A stretch of 10,661 bases of DNA, from contig CANNEJ010000028.1 of the NCBI GenBank assembly GCA_947503585.1, forward strand, positions 1 through 10,661. Reading direction: 5' to 3'. Numbering within the stretch: the stretch's first letter is position 1; every line of letters starts with the position of its first letter. The position numbers and the translations under genes are program-made. The notes under the pieces are model-generated. The model did not search any database and was not told where the DNA came from. It worked only from the letters and a program-made list of their open reading frames with translations. Positions 1 to 6,803 of the stretch are shown piece after piece. Source of the DNA: Anaerolineales bacterium. GTDB taxonomy: Bacteria > Chloroflexota > Anaerolineae > Anaerolineales > UBA11657.

Positions 1-654
1 AACCGCCCACGGAAAAATACACAAGCCTCCCACGCCACCCGCCACCCAGCGGCGGGGAAAAGCCACCCAGGCCCGCCACACCAGCCACGGCGCAAGCAAA
101 ATTGGGTAGGTCTTAAGGCTGATCGCTATTCCTAATCCAAGACCACTCGCCATAAACCCGCGCAGCCGCCCGCTTTCAGCTAGCAGCATCGCGCCGAGCA
201 CGAGCCCCATCACCAACGGGTCAACCTGCCCGATGCCAGCTGCGACATATATAGAAAGCGGATTCAGTGCATAGGATAATCCAGCAAGCATTGGCGCGCT
301 TGTGTTCTCAGTACGCTTGGCAACCACGAACACCATCAGCGCAGAGACCACACAATCCGCGAAAACTTGTGGCAGCTTGATCAGCAGCGTAAAACTCACG
401 CCGTACGCGTCACCAATGCTGCGAAGTAGCTTCGCCGCGTACATCCAGACCGGAGGATAGGTGTAAACGAAATTGGGCAGCTCAAAAACGCTCTTGCCAG
501 CCAGGAGCGTCTCAGCCACCACCCGAAAGCTTCGAATGTCGTTGCCTAGCTCACGCTCACCCAGCCATTCCATAACAGCAAAGCGCGAAAAAGCAGCCGC
601 CAACACCACCACAAAAATCTGCCAAAGCTTACGGCGCCGAATTAGATCGAACAT
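1..654 (-). CDS. GT-C-type polytopic glycosyltransferase, N-terminal part (partial)
   Basis: The reverse strand is open without a stop from an ATG at 654 to the window edge (218 codons); the C-terminus lies outside. The product starts MFDLIRRRKLW, a basic cytoplasmic tail, followed by a hydrophobic helix (about residues 10-27). A loop with GNDIRSF then follows, where GT-C enzymes carry a catalytic acidic residue. Next come VYTYPPVWMY and further hydrophobic helices containing LNPLSIYVAAGIGQVDPL. The combination of an acidic first loop, a YPP motif and an NP..I...GQ.D segment is typical of mannosyltransferase-like or DUF2029-like integral membrane enzymes that use a lipid-linked sugar donor at the outer membrane face. 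That assignment rests on pattern memory; donor and acceptor cannot be named. A GTG seven codons upstream is a possible alternative start. It lies 152 bp downstream of the aldo/keto reductase gene on the same strand, so cotranscription is possible. Confidence 0.8.
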   Translation of the reverse strand, partial: MFDLIRRRKLWQIFVVVLAAAFSRFAVMEWLGERELGNDIRSFRVVAETLLAGKSVFELPNFVYTYPPVWMYAAKLLRSIGDAYGVSFTLLIKLPQVFADCVVSALMVFVVAKRTENTSAPMLAGLSYALNPLSIYVAAGIGQVDPLVMGLVLGAMLLAESGRLRGFMASGLGLGIAISLKTYPILLAPWLVWRAWVAFPRRWVAGGVGGLCIFPWAV

Positions 655-806
655 AATCTTTCTTTGATCGCACACGGGGCGCCCAAAAATCCAACTCTAC
701 GCGCGCTCATCTGGCTTTGCCAACCACCGCAAACTGCCAATTCTTACTTGGAAACACAAGCGCAGTAAAGCCGCGAATCACACGCAGGCCGCCTAAGGCA
801 ACCAGC

Positions 807-1733
807 CTAACCAGTAACTTCCGAAAGCGCTCCGATTTCAGACGGCACAAGCGTCACCTGCTGCATGATTTCCGCCAGCTGCTGGACCGTGCGCGCACTT
901 GCAATCGGTGTACTTACCGTCGGTTGGGCGCGCAACCATGCCAACGCTACTGCAGCCACAGACACCTTGTGCCTCGCCGCTATTTCATCGATCACTTCCA
1001 GCGTTTTCCACCCCCGTTCATTTTGGTACTCGGCTGCGCCATTTGCCCGCTTTGATTCCACTGAAACCCCGCGCCGATATTTGCCGGATAGAAAGCCGCG
1101 GGCGAGCCCAAAGTACGGCATTATCGCCAGTCCATTGCTGGCAACAGTTTCACGCATGCCATTTTCATACTCGCTGCGAAACAAAAGGTTGTAGTTATTC
1201 TGTACGCCTACAAAAGCCGCCTGTTTATGATTGAAACTGGTATCAAGCGCCGACTGCATGGCACCAACTGAAAAATTAGAAGAGGCAATGAAGCGCACTT
1301 TGCCTGCCTCAATCAGGTCATTGAATGCATGCAAAGTTTCTTCAATTGGAGTGCCGGGGTCTTCTGCATGGGCATAGTAAAGGTCAATGTAATCGGTCTG
1401 CAGCCGGTCAAGGGAGTCCTCGCAAGCCGCCACAATATTCTTGCGTGACAGACCCGCACGAGTGGACAGTTTGCAAACTTTGCTGGCAATCACCATTTGC
1501 GCCCGATTGCGCCGACTCTTCATCCAATTCCCGATAATGGTTTCACTTTCGCCGCCAATGTGCCCGGGCGCCCACTCCGAATACATGTCGGCCGTGTCAA
1601 TGAAGTTTCCACCATAACCTGCATACGCATCAAGGACTTGCTGCGACTCCTCAGCATCTGCAGTCCAGCCAAACCCGTTTCCGCCGAGGCACAGCGGATG
1701 CACCACAAGATTGGTTTTTGGCAGTTTAATCAT
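807..1733 (-). CDS. aldo/keto reductase family oxidoreductase
   Basis: This 308-residue protein is predicted to be a cytosolic (beta/alpha)8-barrel enzyme that reduces carbonyls with NAD(P)H. The full catalytic tetrad is visible: Asp46 (FIDTAD), Tyr51 (MYSEW), Lys85 (VIASKV) and His122 (LYYAHAE). Other family hallmarks are LGGNGFGW near the N-terminus, the GGESETIIG helix, DSLDRLQTDYIDLY, the EAGKVRFIASSNF strand, and a C-terminal cofactor region around TPIASARTVQQLAE. Length is normal for the family. The ATG at 1733 fits the usual N-terminus, although no clear ribosome binding site precedes it. A TATAAT box about 47 bases upstream suggests transcription separate from the suf operon. Substrate is unknown; nothing links it directly to Fe-S metabolism except position. 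Confidence 0.93.
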   Translation of the reverse strand: MIKLPKTNLVVHPLCLGGNGFGWTADAEESQQVLDAYAGYGGNFIDTADMYSEWAPGHIGGESETIIGNWMKSRRNRAQMVIASKVCKLSTRAGLSRKNIVAACEDSLDRLQTDYIDLYYAHAEDPGTPIEETLHAFNDLIEAGKVRFIASSNFSVGAMQSALDTSFNHKQAAFVGVQNNYNLLFRSEYENGMRETVASNGLAIMPYFGLARGFLSGKYRRGVSVESKRANGAAEYQNERGWKTLEVIDEIAARHKVSVAAVALAWLRAQPTVSTPIASARTVQQLAEIMQQVTLVPSEIGALSEVTG

Positions 1734-1779
1734 TGGAAGTACTTGAGCTGAGATGGTCCGGCCAAGCTAGCAGCGCGCA

Positions 1780-1785
1780 ATTATA
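1780..1785 (-). promoter_or_regulatory. -10 box (TATAAT) upstream of the aldo/keto reductase gene
   Basis: A perfect TATAAT reads on the minus strand in the 113-bp gap between the Rieske gene and the aldo/keto reductase gene. The -35 region at 16-18 bp spacing (around 1802-1809, CGTTCG-like) is poor. A start near 1773 would give a leader of about 40 bases. Only the -10 is convincing, so this may be a weak or activator-dependent promoter. Confidence 0.45.
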
Positions 1786-1846
1786 GAGGCGCGCCGCGCA
1801 TTCGAACGGGCCGTAATCTACATGCACCTAACTTCTGAAAACCAAC

Positions 1847-2158
1847 TCAGGGAAGCTCAACCTCAACCTGGCCACCCGTAATCCGCACCGGATAGGATGG
1901 AATGCCAGTAATCGCCGGGAATGACAAAACTTTTCCGGTCCGCAAGTCGAAGCGGGCCCCATGGCGCGGGCACTCTATCTCGCAGCCGTTGACCGGGCCC
2001 TCGGCCACCGGACCGTCATCATGCGAACACACATCCGCAATGCAGTAAAACTGACCGTCCAAATTAAACACCGCGATGCGCAAGCCGTCCACCTCTACCA
2101 GCTTGCGTTCACCAACCGGCAGTTCTGAAACTGCCGCCACAGCAACAATTCGACTCAT
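1847..2158 (-). CDS. small Rieske [2Fe-2S] ferredoxin, last gene of the suf operon
   Basis: The 103-residue protein is a single stand-alone Rieske domain. The cluster ligands are Cys44-x-His46 and Cys63-x2-His66 with 16 residues between the pairs, and CPRHGARFDLRTGKVL follows as in soluble Rieske ferredoxins and NirD-like proteins. There is no signal peptide or membrane helix, and none of the disulfide-forming cysteines of bc1-type Rieske proteins, so it should be a cytoplasmic electron carrier. The start is supported by a GGGAG ribosome binding site at 2171-2167, eight bases before the ATG. It lies 33 bp after sufU. Position suggests electron supply to Fe-S assembly or a first recipient of clusters, but its partner is not visible here. 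Stand-alone Rieske genes in SUF operons are known in several Gram-positive-like phyla. Confidence 0.93.
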   Translation of the reverse strand: MSRIVAVAAVSELPVGERKLVEVDGLRIAVFNLDGQFYCIADVCSHDDGPVAEGPVNGCEIECPRHGARFDLRTGKVLSFPAITGIPSYPVRITGGQVEVELP

Positions 2159-2191
2159 TATTTATACTCCCGTCTTTGCAAAATTAGCGAC

Positions 2192-2575
2192 TTAATCTTC
2201 AACCCACTCTTGCAGGCCATACGCACCAACCTTTAGCACCTTCAACGACAACAATGCGCACTTCAACCTTGCCGCACTCAGGTCGATGCCGAGCATTTCA
2301 AGCACATCCTCACGGCTGATCTGGCGCACCTCCGCAAGCGTCTTGCCTTGTACCAGCTCCATCAACATTGAAGCTGCAGCCTGCGAAATGGCGCAGCCAT
2401 CACCGGAAAAACTCGCCTCAATCACCCGCTCGTCCGCGAGCCGCATGTCAATTCGAATGCGGTCGCCGCATAACGGGTTGTCGGCCGCAAATGAACGGTC
2501 AGCCGGATCGAGCTCGCCCTTATGCCGCGGATACTTATAGTGGTCGAGAATTTGCTCGCGGTAAATACTATCCAT
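2192..2575 (-). CDS. sufU: SufU-type sulfur-transfer protein (compact form)
   Basis: This 127-residue member of the IscU/SufU/NifU-N family should accept sulfur from SufS, with a bound zinc swapping ligands during transfer. The predicted ligands are Cys36 and Asp38 (NPLCGDRI), Cys61 (SGDGCAISQAAASM) and Cys106 (ARLKCALLSL). The residue before the third cysteine is Lys, as in SufU, where E. coli IscU has His105. The LPPVK motif used by the HscA chaperone is absent. The spacing from Cys61 to Cys106 is 45 residues, close to IscU (43 in E. coli) and far from B. subtilis SufU (62). The usual SufU insertion is therefore missing. It follows sufS by 69 bp. The ATG is fixed by the conserved MDSIYREQILDHYKYPRHKG start. 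The ribosome binding site is weak. Confidence 0.92.
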   Translation of the reverse strand: MDSIYREQILDHYKYPRHKGELDPADRSFAADNPLCGDRIRIDMRLADERVIEASFSGDGCAISQAAASMLMELVQGKTLAEVRQISREDVLEMLGIDLSAARLKCALLSLKVLKVGAYGLQEWVED

Positions 2576-2644
2576 AACAGCTGGTCACCCGGAGCCGGCG
2601 CACGAAGCGCAGCGTGTCAAATATTTTGCGCCTGAAGGTCAAGT

Positions 2645-3874
2645 TCACGCAAACATGCTGTTTACGCGCCCTAGTCCCGCTACCAGCACATCAATTTCAG
2701 CAAATGTATTGTACAAGTAAAACGAGGCGCGCGCGGTGGCGCTCACGCCCAATCGTGCGTGCAGCGGCATGGTGCAGTGCATGCCAGCGCGCACGGCCAC
2801 GCCCGAGCCATCCAGAACTTGCGCTATGTCATGCGCGTGCACGCCCTTCAAAGTAAAGGCGGCCACGCCGCCCCGATCGGCGGCCGGCGGCCCGTAAAGC
2901 GTAATACCCGGCACTTCGCACAGCCGCTCGAAAGCGTATTCCGTAAGTGCAGCTTCGTAGGCATGGATATTCTCAATCCCAACCGCTTCGAGGTAATCAA
3001 CTGCGGCACCCAAGCCGGCTGCCTCGGCAATTGCCGGCGTGCCGGCCTCAAACTTGTGCGGTAGTGCAGCCGGCGTAAACTCACGCAGCTGCACGCTGCT
3101 GATCATGTCACCGCCGCCCAAAAATGGCGGCATGGCGTCAAGCAGCGCCTCCCGGCCCCAAAGCACCCCAATGCCGGTGGGACCGCACATCTTGTGGGCA
3201 GAGAAAACATAAAAGTCAGCGCCAAGCGCCTGCACGTCCACCGCAAAGTGGGGTACAGACTGCGCGCCATCCACAAGTACAACCGCACCCGCCGCGTGTG
3301 CGCGCCGGCAAAGCTCTGCCACCGGATTGATGGTGCCCAGCACATTCGACATATGGGTGAATGCAAGCAACCGCGGCCCGAGCGCAAGCAGTTTGTCCGC
3401 TGCCGCAAGGTCAAGCAAACCATCCGCGGTTATCGGAATGATGTCTATCTGCAGGCCGCGCTCAGCTGCCAGCATTTGCCATGGCACAAGATTGGAGTGG
3501 TGTTCCATCTCCGTTAGCAGCAGCCGATCGCCCGCTTTTAAGCGCACGCGTCCCCAACTGTGCGCCACCAGATTAATTGCCTCGCTGGCGTTGCGCGTAA
3601 AAATCACTTCGCGCGCAGCAGCTGCATTGATGAACGCTGCTACTTTCCGGCGCGCTCCCTCATAAAGGGCGGTGGCCTCCTCTGCCAGCGTGTGAATGCC
3701 ACGGTGTACATTGGCATTATGCAGCCGGTAGTAGGCGTCCAGCGCGTTTAAGACAGCATCAGGCTTTTGGGATGTGGCCGCAGAGTCAAGGTAGACCAGC
3801 GGCACGCCGGGTCGCACCTCCCGCTGCAGTACCGGAAAGTCGGGCCGGATTTTCTGGGGGTCAAGTGCAGGCAT
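2645..3874 (-). CDS. sufS: SufS cysteine desulfurase (group II, SufU-dependent type)
   Basis: The 409-residue PLP enzyme converts cysteine to alanine and holds the sulfur as a persulfide. PLP residues visible are Lys228 (FSAHKMCGPTG), Asp202 (LVDGAQS) and His125 (MEHHSN). The catalytic Cys367 lies in RAGMHCTMPL, followed by ATARASFYLYNT, as in SufS-type group II enzymes. His348 in GVHAHD lies exactly 19 residues before the catalytic cysteine, where B. subtilis SufS has His342. That residue takes over zinc from SufU, so this is a SufU partner rather than a SufE partner; no sufE is nearby. The usual first His of RAGHHC is Met365 here. A run of five G lies nine bases before the ATG. It sits 33 bp after sufD. 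Confidence 0.96.
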   Translation of the reverse strand: MPALDPQKIRPDFPVLQREVRPGVPLVYLDSAATSQKPDAVLNALDAYYRLHNANVHRGIHTLAEEATALYEGARRKVAAFINAAAAREVIFTRNASEAINLVAHSWGRVRLKAGDRLLLTEMEHHSNLVPWQMLAAERGLQIDIIPITADGLLDLAAADKLLALGPRLLAFTHMSNVLGTINPVAELCRRAHAAGAVVLVDGAQSVPHFAVDVQALGADFYVFSAHKMCGPTGIGVLWGREALLDAMPPFLGGGDMISSVQLREFTPAALPHKFEAGTPAIAEAAGLGAAVDYLEAVGIENIHAYEAALTEYAFERLCEVPGITLYGPPAADRGGVAAFTLKGVHAHDIAQVLDGSGVAVRAGMHCTMPLHARLGVSATARASFYLYNTFAEIDVLVAGLGRVNSMFA

Positions 3875-3907
3875 TGTGATTAACCCCCGCTCCGCCCGCC
3901 CCCGTTG

Positions 3908-5266
3908 CTAACCCATCTTCTGTGCAATTACGCGCTTGAGCCGCTCACGCACGCCTTCAAAAGGAATGCGCTCCATCACCGGGTCAAAGAATCCGTCAAC
4001 CAGCACCCGCCGCGCCTCTGCTTCCGGCATGCCGCGCGACATCAAATAAAACATGTGCTCCATCTCCAGCTGTCCGATGGTGGCGCCATGTGTACAACGC
4101 ACGTCATCCGCAAGAATTTCCAAACCAGGGATCGAATCCGCGCGCGCTTGTTTGCTGAGCACCAGGTTGCGGTTGGCCTGGTAGCCATCGGTTTTCTGCG
4201 CGCCCGGCGCCACATAAATCATGCCCTGCCACACGGACCGGCTGCGGTCGCGCAGTGCGCCCTTGAATAGCAGGTCGCTAGTGGTGTGCTCGGCATGGTG
4301 GTTCTGCTGTGTGTCGTGGTCCAAATGCTGATCGCCCTCTGCAAAGTAGAACCCGGACATTCTGCCCCACGCACCATTCTCCACCAGGTCTATCTCAGAA
4401 AAGTTCTTTGTAAGCCGGCTGCCAATCGCGCTAAAAATCCAGTCCAATTTGCCGTTGCGTTGCACCCGTGAACGCTCATGCGCAAAATGCCACACATTCT
4501 GGCCCAGCGACTGCACTTCAATGAACTGCAGGTTTGCGTTTCGGCCGGCGTACACCTCAACCGTGCCTACGTGCACAGCGTGCTGGCGCTGTGTCTGCGA
4601 CGCCAGCTCATGCACAAACGTCAAAGCGGAGTCGGCCTCCGCCACCACAACCAGCCGCGAGAACTGCGCCGGCGCATCCGCCCAAATTACCGAGTGCAGC
4701 GGCAGCTCCGCCTTAACGCCGCGCGGCACATACACAAACACGCCCTGGTCGGCCAGGCATGCGGCCATCGCAGCGAACTTGCCCTGGCTGGCGGGAACTG
4801 ACTTGCCGAGATACTTGCGCAGCAAGTCCGAATGCTGGCGCGTGGCAGTCAAGAAATCAGTAAAAATGACACCCTTGCGCCGCAAGCTTGCCGCCAAGTT
4901 GCGCTCCACCACTTTGCCGCGGTTGATTACCAGCTGCCCGCCATGCTCGCCGCCCACCAAGGGGCGCAGCAAACGCGCCGGTACCGCAGAGTGGCCATTC
5001 TTGGCTGCGTTCTGCATGCGCCCGGGTTTCAGTTCGGGCCAGCGCAGACCGCGGATATCGGTTCGCCGCCAAGCATCATCGGTGATCGCTGGCATCGGGG
5101 TATCGCGAAACACCCGCCACGCGCGCAGTCGCTCTGCAGCGTGCCAGTCAGAGTCGCGCAGGCGCACGCTCAGTTTTTGAATGTCCGCTTTGGTAAGCGT
5201 GACCGCCGCCGCCACCTGCTGGCGGGCGTGCTCGGATGTAGCTGCCGTTGTTGTAGTTTTAGACAT
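3908..5266 (-). CDS. sufD: SufD, Fe-S scaffold complex subunit
   Basis: This 452-residue protein is the SufB paralogue of the SufBC2D scaffold complex. The N-terminal ~140 residues are variable helical sequence (DDAWRRTDI resembles the usual SufD W-R-T-D motif). A beta-helix core follows (FVYVPRGVKAELPLH, then the His-rich loop around residues 313-327). The C-terminal domain is helical and binds SufC (LMSRGMPEAEARRVLVDGFF). Cys391 and His393 in DDVRCTHGATIG match the conserved Cys/His pair of E. coli SufD near the SufB-SufD interface. The C-terminal SRG..E.EA...V..GF pattern is shared with SufB. The gene follows sufB after 92 bp that hold two strong hairpins. Its ribosome binding site is weak (TAAGG close to the ATG), so translation may depend on leader structure. 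Confidence 0.95.
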   Translation of the reverse strand: MSKTTTTAATSEHARQQVAAAVTLTKADIQKLSVRLRDSDWHAAERLRAWRVFRDTPMPAITDDAWRRTDIRGLRWPELKPGRMQNAAKNGHSAVPARLLRPLVGGEHGGQLVINRGKVVERNLAASLRRKGVIFTDFLTATRQHSDLLRKYLGKSVPASQGKFAAMAACLADQGVFVYVPRGVKAELPLHSVIWADAPAQFSRLVVVAEADSALTFVHELASQTQRQHAVHVGTVEVYAGRNANLQFIEVQSLGQNVWHFAHERSRVQRNGKLDWIFSAIGSRLTKNFSEIDLVENGAWGRMSGFYFAEGDQHLDHDTQQNHHAEHTTSDLLFKGALRDRSRSVWQGMIYVAPGAQKTDGYQANRNLVLSKQARADSIPGLEILADDVRCTHGATIGQLEMEHMFYLMSRGMPEAEARRVLVDGFFDPVMERIPFEGVRERLKRVIAQKMG

Positions 5267-5283
5267 TGCCTTACACTGCAGCC

Positions 5284-5302
5284 CCGCCCGTTAGGCGGGC
5301 GG
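5284..5302 (-). promoter_or_regulatory. GC-only hairpin just upstream of sufD
   Basis: The arms CCGCCCG and CGGGCGG form a perfect 7-bp stem with a 5-base loop (CCTAA in the mRNA sense), ending 17 bases before the sufD ATG. No U-tract follows, so it is not a standard terminator. It could shape sufD translation or protect a processed 3' or 5' end. The stem and loop resemble the hairpin at the sufC/sufB junction. Confidence 0.55.
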
Positions 5303-5323
5303 CGCGAATTCAAGTTCAATTTA

Positions 5324-5344
5324 GCTGCACACTCGGTGTGCAGC
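5324..5344 (-). promoter_or_regulatory. perfect 9-bp hairpin downstream of the sufB stop
   Basis: The arms GCTGCACAC and GTGTGCAGC form a perfect 9-bp stem with a 3-base loop, 14 bases after the sufB stop codon. The downstream RNA sense sequence (TAAATTGAACTTG) is AU-rich but lacks a continuous U-run. It may therefore be a weak terminator/attenuator, an RNase barrier or an mRNA stabiliser between sufCB and sufDSU, rather than a full stop. Confidence 0.6.
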
Positions 5345-5358
5345 ACCGGCACAGGGAC

Positions 5359-6777
5359 CTAGCCGATCGAGCCTTCCATCTGGAGCTGGATCAAGCGGTT
5401 CATCTCGATTGCGTATTCCATCGGCAGTTCCTTCACCAGTGGCTCAATAAAACCGGAAACCACCATGGACGAAGCCGCCTCCTCCGTCAAGCCGCGGCTC
5501 ATTAGATAGAAGAGCTGGTCCTCACCCACTTTGGATACCGAAGCCTCGTGCCCAATCGTAACGTCGTCTTCGTCGATCTCAATTGTGGGATAAGTGTCCG
5601 AGCGCGACTTGTCATCAATCAGCAGCGCATCGCACACCACCGAGGACTTGGAGCCATGCGCACCCTTGTACACCTTGAGCATGCCGCGGTAGGAAGACCG
5701 CCCGCCGCCGCGCGAGATGGATTTGGAAATAATTTTGGAGGTGGTATTGGGTGCGCCATGCACCACCTTGCCGCCGGCATCCTGATGCTGGCCCGGCCCG
5801 GCAAAAGCAATTGACAGCACTTCGCCGTGCGCTCCGGGCTCAAGCAAGTAAACTGACGGGTACTTCATCGTGAGTTTCGAACCCAGATTGCCGTCCACCC
5901 ACTCCATGACTGCGTCCTTGTAAGCCGCAGCGCGTTTGGTCACAAGGTTGTAGACATTGTTGGACCAGTTTTGAATGGTGGTGTACCGGCAGCGTCCGCC
6001 AGCCTTGATCACAATCTCCACCACTGCGGAGTGCAAGGAGTCGGCGGCATAAGTGGGCGCCGTGCAGCCTTCCACGTAATGCACACTGGCGCCTTCGTCC
6101 ACAATAATCAGCGTGCGCTCAAACTGGCCGGCATTTGCAGAGTTGATGCGGAAATATGCCTGCAGTGGCATCTCAATATGCACGCCCTTGGGCACGTAAA
6201 TGAATGAACCGCCAGACCAAACCGCCGAATTAAGTGCCGCAAACTTGTTATCGGTTGGCGGGATGATCGTGCTGAAGTATTCCCGTACCAGCGCCTCGTG
6301 CTGGCGCAAGCCCTCATCCATCCCTAAGAAGATCACGCCCTGATCTTCCAAGTGTTTTTGAATATTATGGTAAACCACCTCGGAGTCATACTGCGCCCCC
6401 ACACCCGACAGAAATTTTTGCTCCGCCTCAGGAATTCCGAGACGCTCAAAGGTGTTCTTCACTTCCGGCGACACATCTTCCCAGCTGCGCTTGCCCTCAT
6501 CCGGCGGCTTGATATAGTAATAAATATTGTCGAAGTCAATCTGATTTAAATCGCCGCCCCAGTCCGGCATGGATTTGCTAAAAAAAATATCCAGCGACCG
6601 GTGACGGAATGCACGCATCCACTCCGGCTCCTTCTTGCGCTCACTGATCTGGTCCACTACCGCATGATTGATGCCCTTTTCAGTCCGAAATGTATATGTA
6701 TCGCTCTCGTGGAAACCATATTTGGTTTCATAGGATCCATTGATCTGGCTGACGACTTCCTTTTCTTGCTCAGACAT
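5359..6777 (-). CDS. sufB: SufB, Fe-S cluster scaffold protein
   Basis: The 472-residue protein is the central scaffold of SufBC2D on which the nascent cluster forms. It has an N-terminal helical region (YGFHESDTYTFRTEKGIN), a right-handed beta-helix core (SFIYVPKGVHIEMPLQAYFR, HYVEGCTAPTY, GRCRYTTIQNWS) and the highly conserved C-terminal part (DDVTIGHEASVSKVGEDQ, YLMSRGLTEEAA). Cys382 in VVCDALLIDDKSRSDTYP corresponds by context to the essential E. coli SufB Cys405. Cys238 lies in the conserved EGCTAP, and His410 is in TIGHEA. Length is normal for non-enterobacterial SufB. A strong GGAGGAG ribosome binding site sits six bases before the ATG, partly within a small hairpin covering the sufC stop. 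It starts 18 bp after sufC, so tight coupling with sufC is likely. Confidence 0.98.
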   Translation of the reverse strand: MSEQEKEVVSQINGSYETKYGFHESDTYTFRTEKGINHAVVDQISERKKEPEWMRAFRHRSLDIFFSKSMPDWGGDLNQIDFDNIYYYIKPPDEGKRSWEDVSPEVKNTFERLGIPEAEQKFLSGVGAQYDSEVVYHNIQKHLEDQGVIFLGMDEGLRQHEALVREYFSTIIPPTDNKFAALNSAVWSGGSFIYVPKGVHIEMPLQAYFRINSANAGQFERTLIIVDEGASVHYVEGCTAPTYAADSLHSAVVEIVIKAGGRCRYTTIQNWSNNVYNLVTKRAAAYKDAVMEWVDGNLGSKLTMKYPSVYLLEPGAHGEVLSIAFAGPGQHQDAGGKVVHGAPNTTSKIISKSISRGGGRSSYRGMLKVYKGAHGSKSSVVCDALLIDDKSRSDTYPTIEIDEDDVTIGHEASVSKVGEDQLFYLMSRGLTEEAASSMVVSGFIEPLVKELPMEYAIEMNRLIQLQMEGSIG

Positions 6778-6783
6778 AATTAA

Positions 6784-6803
6784 CTCCTCCGCCGTTTAGG
6801 CGG
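6784..6803 (-). promoter_or_regulatory. sufB ribosome binding site overlapped by a hairpin containing the sufC stop
   Basis: In the mRNA sense, the arms CCGCC and GGCGG (6803-6799 and 6793-6789) flank the loop TAAAC, which contains the sufC stop codon. The 3' arm runs into the GGAGGAG ribosome binding site at 6790-6784. Ribosomes finishing sufC would melt this stem, giving a simple way to couple sufB translation to sufC. Confidence 0.5.

Noticed and set aside
1790..1810. TTCGAA-like T-loop sequence suggesting a tRNA on the minus strand
   Set aside because: The flanking five-base stems do not pair, and no acceptor stem or anticodon arm can be drawn.
4449..5180. Long plus-strand frame (243 codons) opposite sufD
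   Set aside because: It is the antisense shadow of sufD: low-complexity Ser/Thr/Arg/Cys-rich translation with no domain, opposite a clearly conserved gene.
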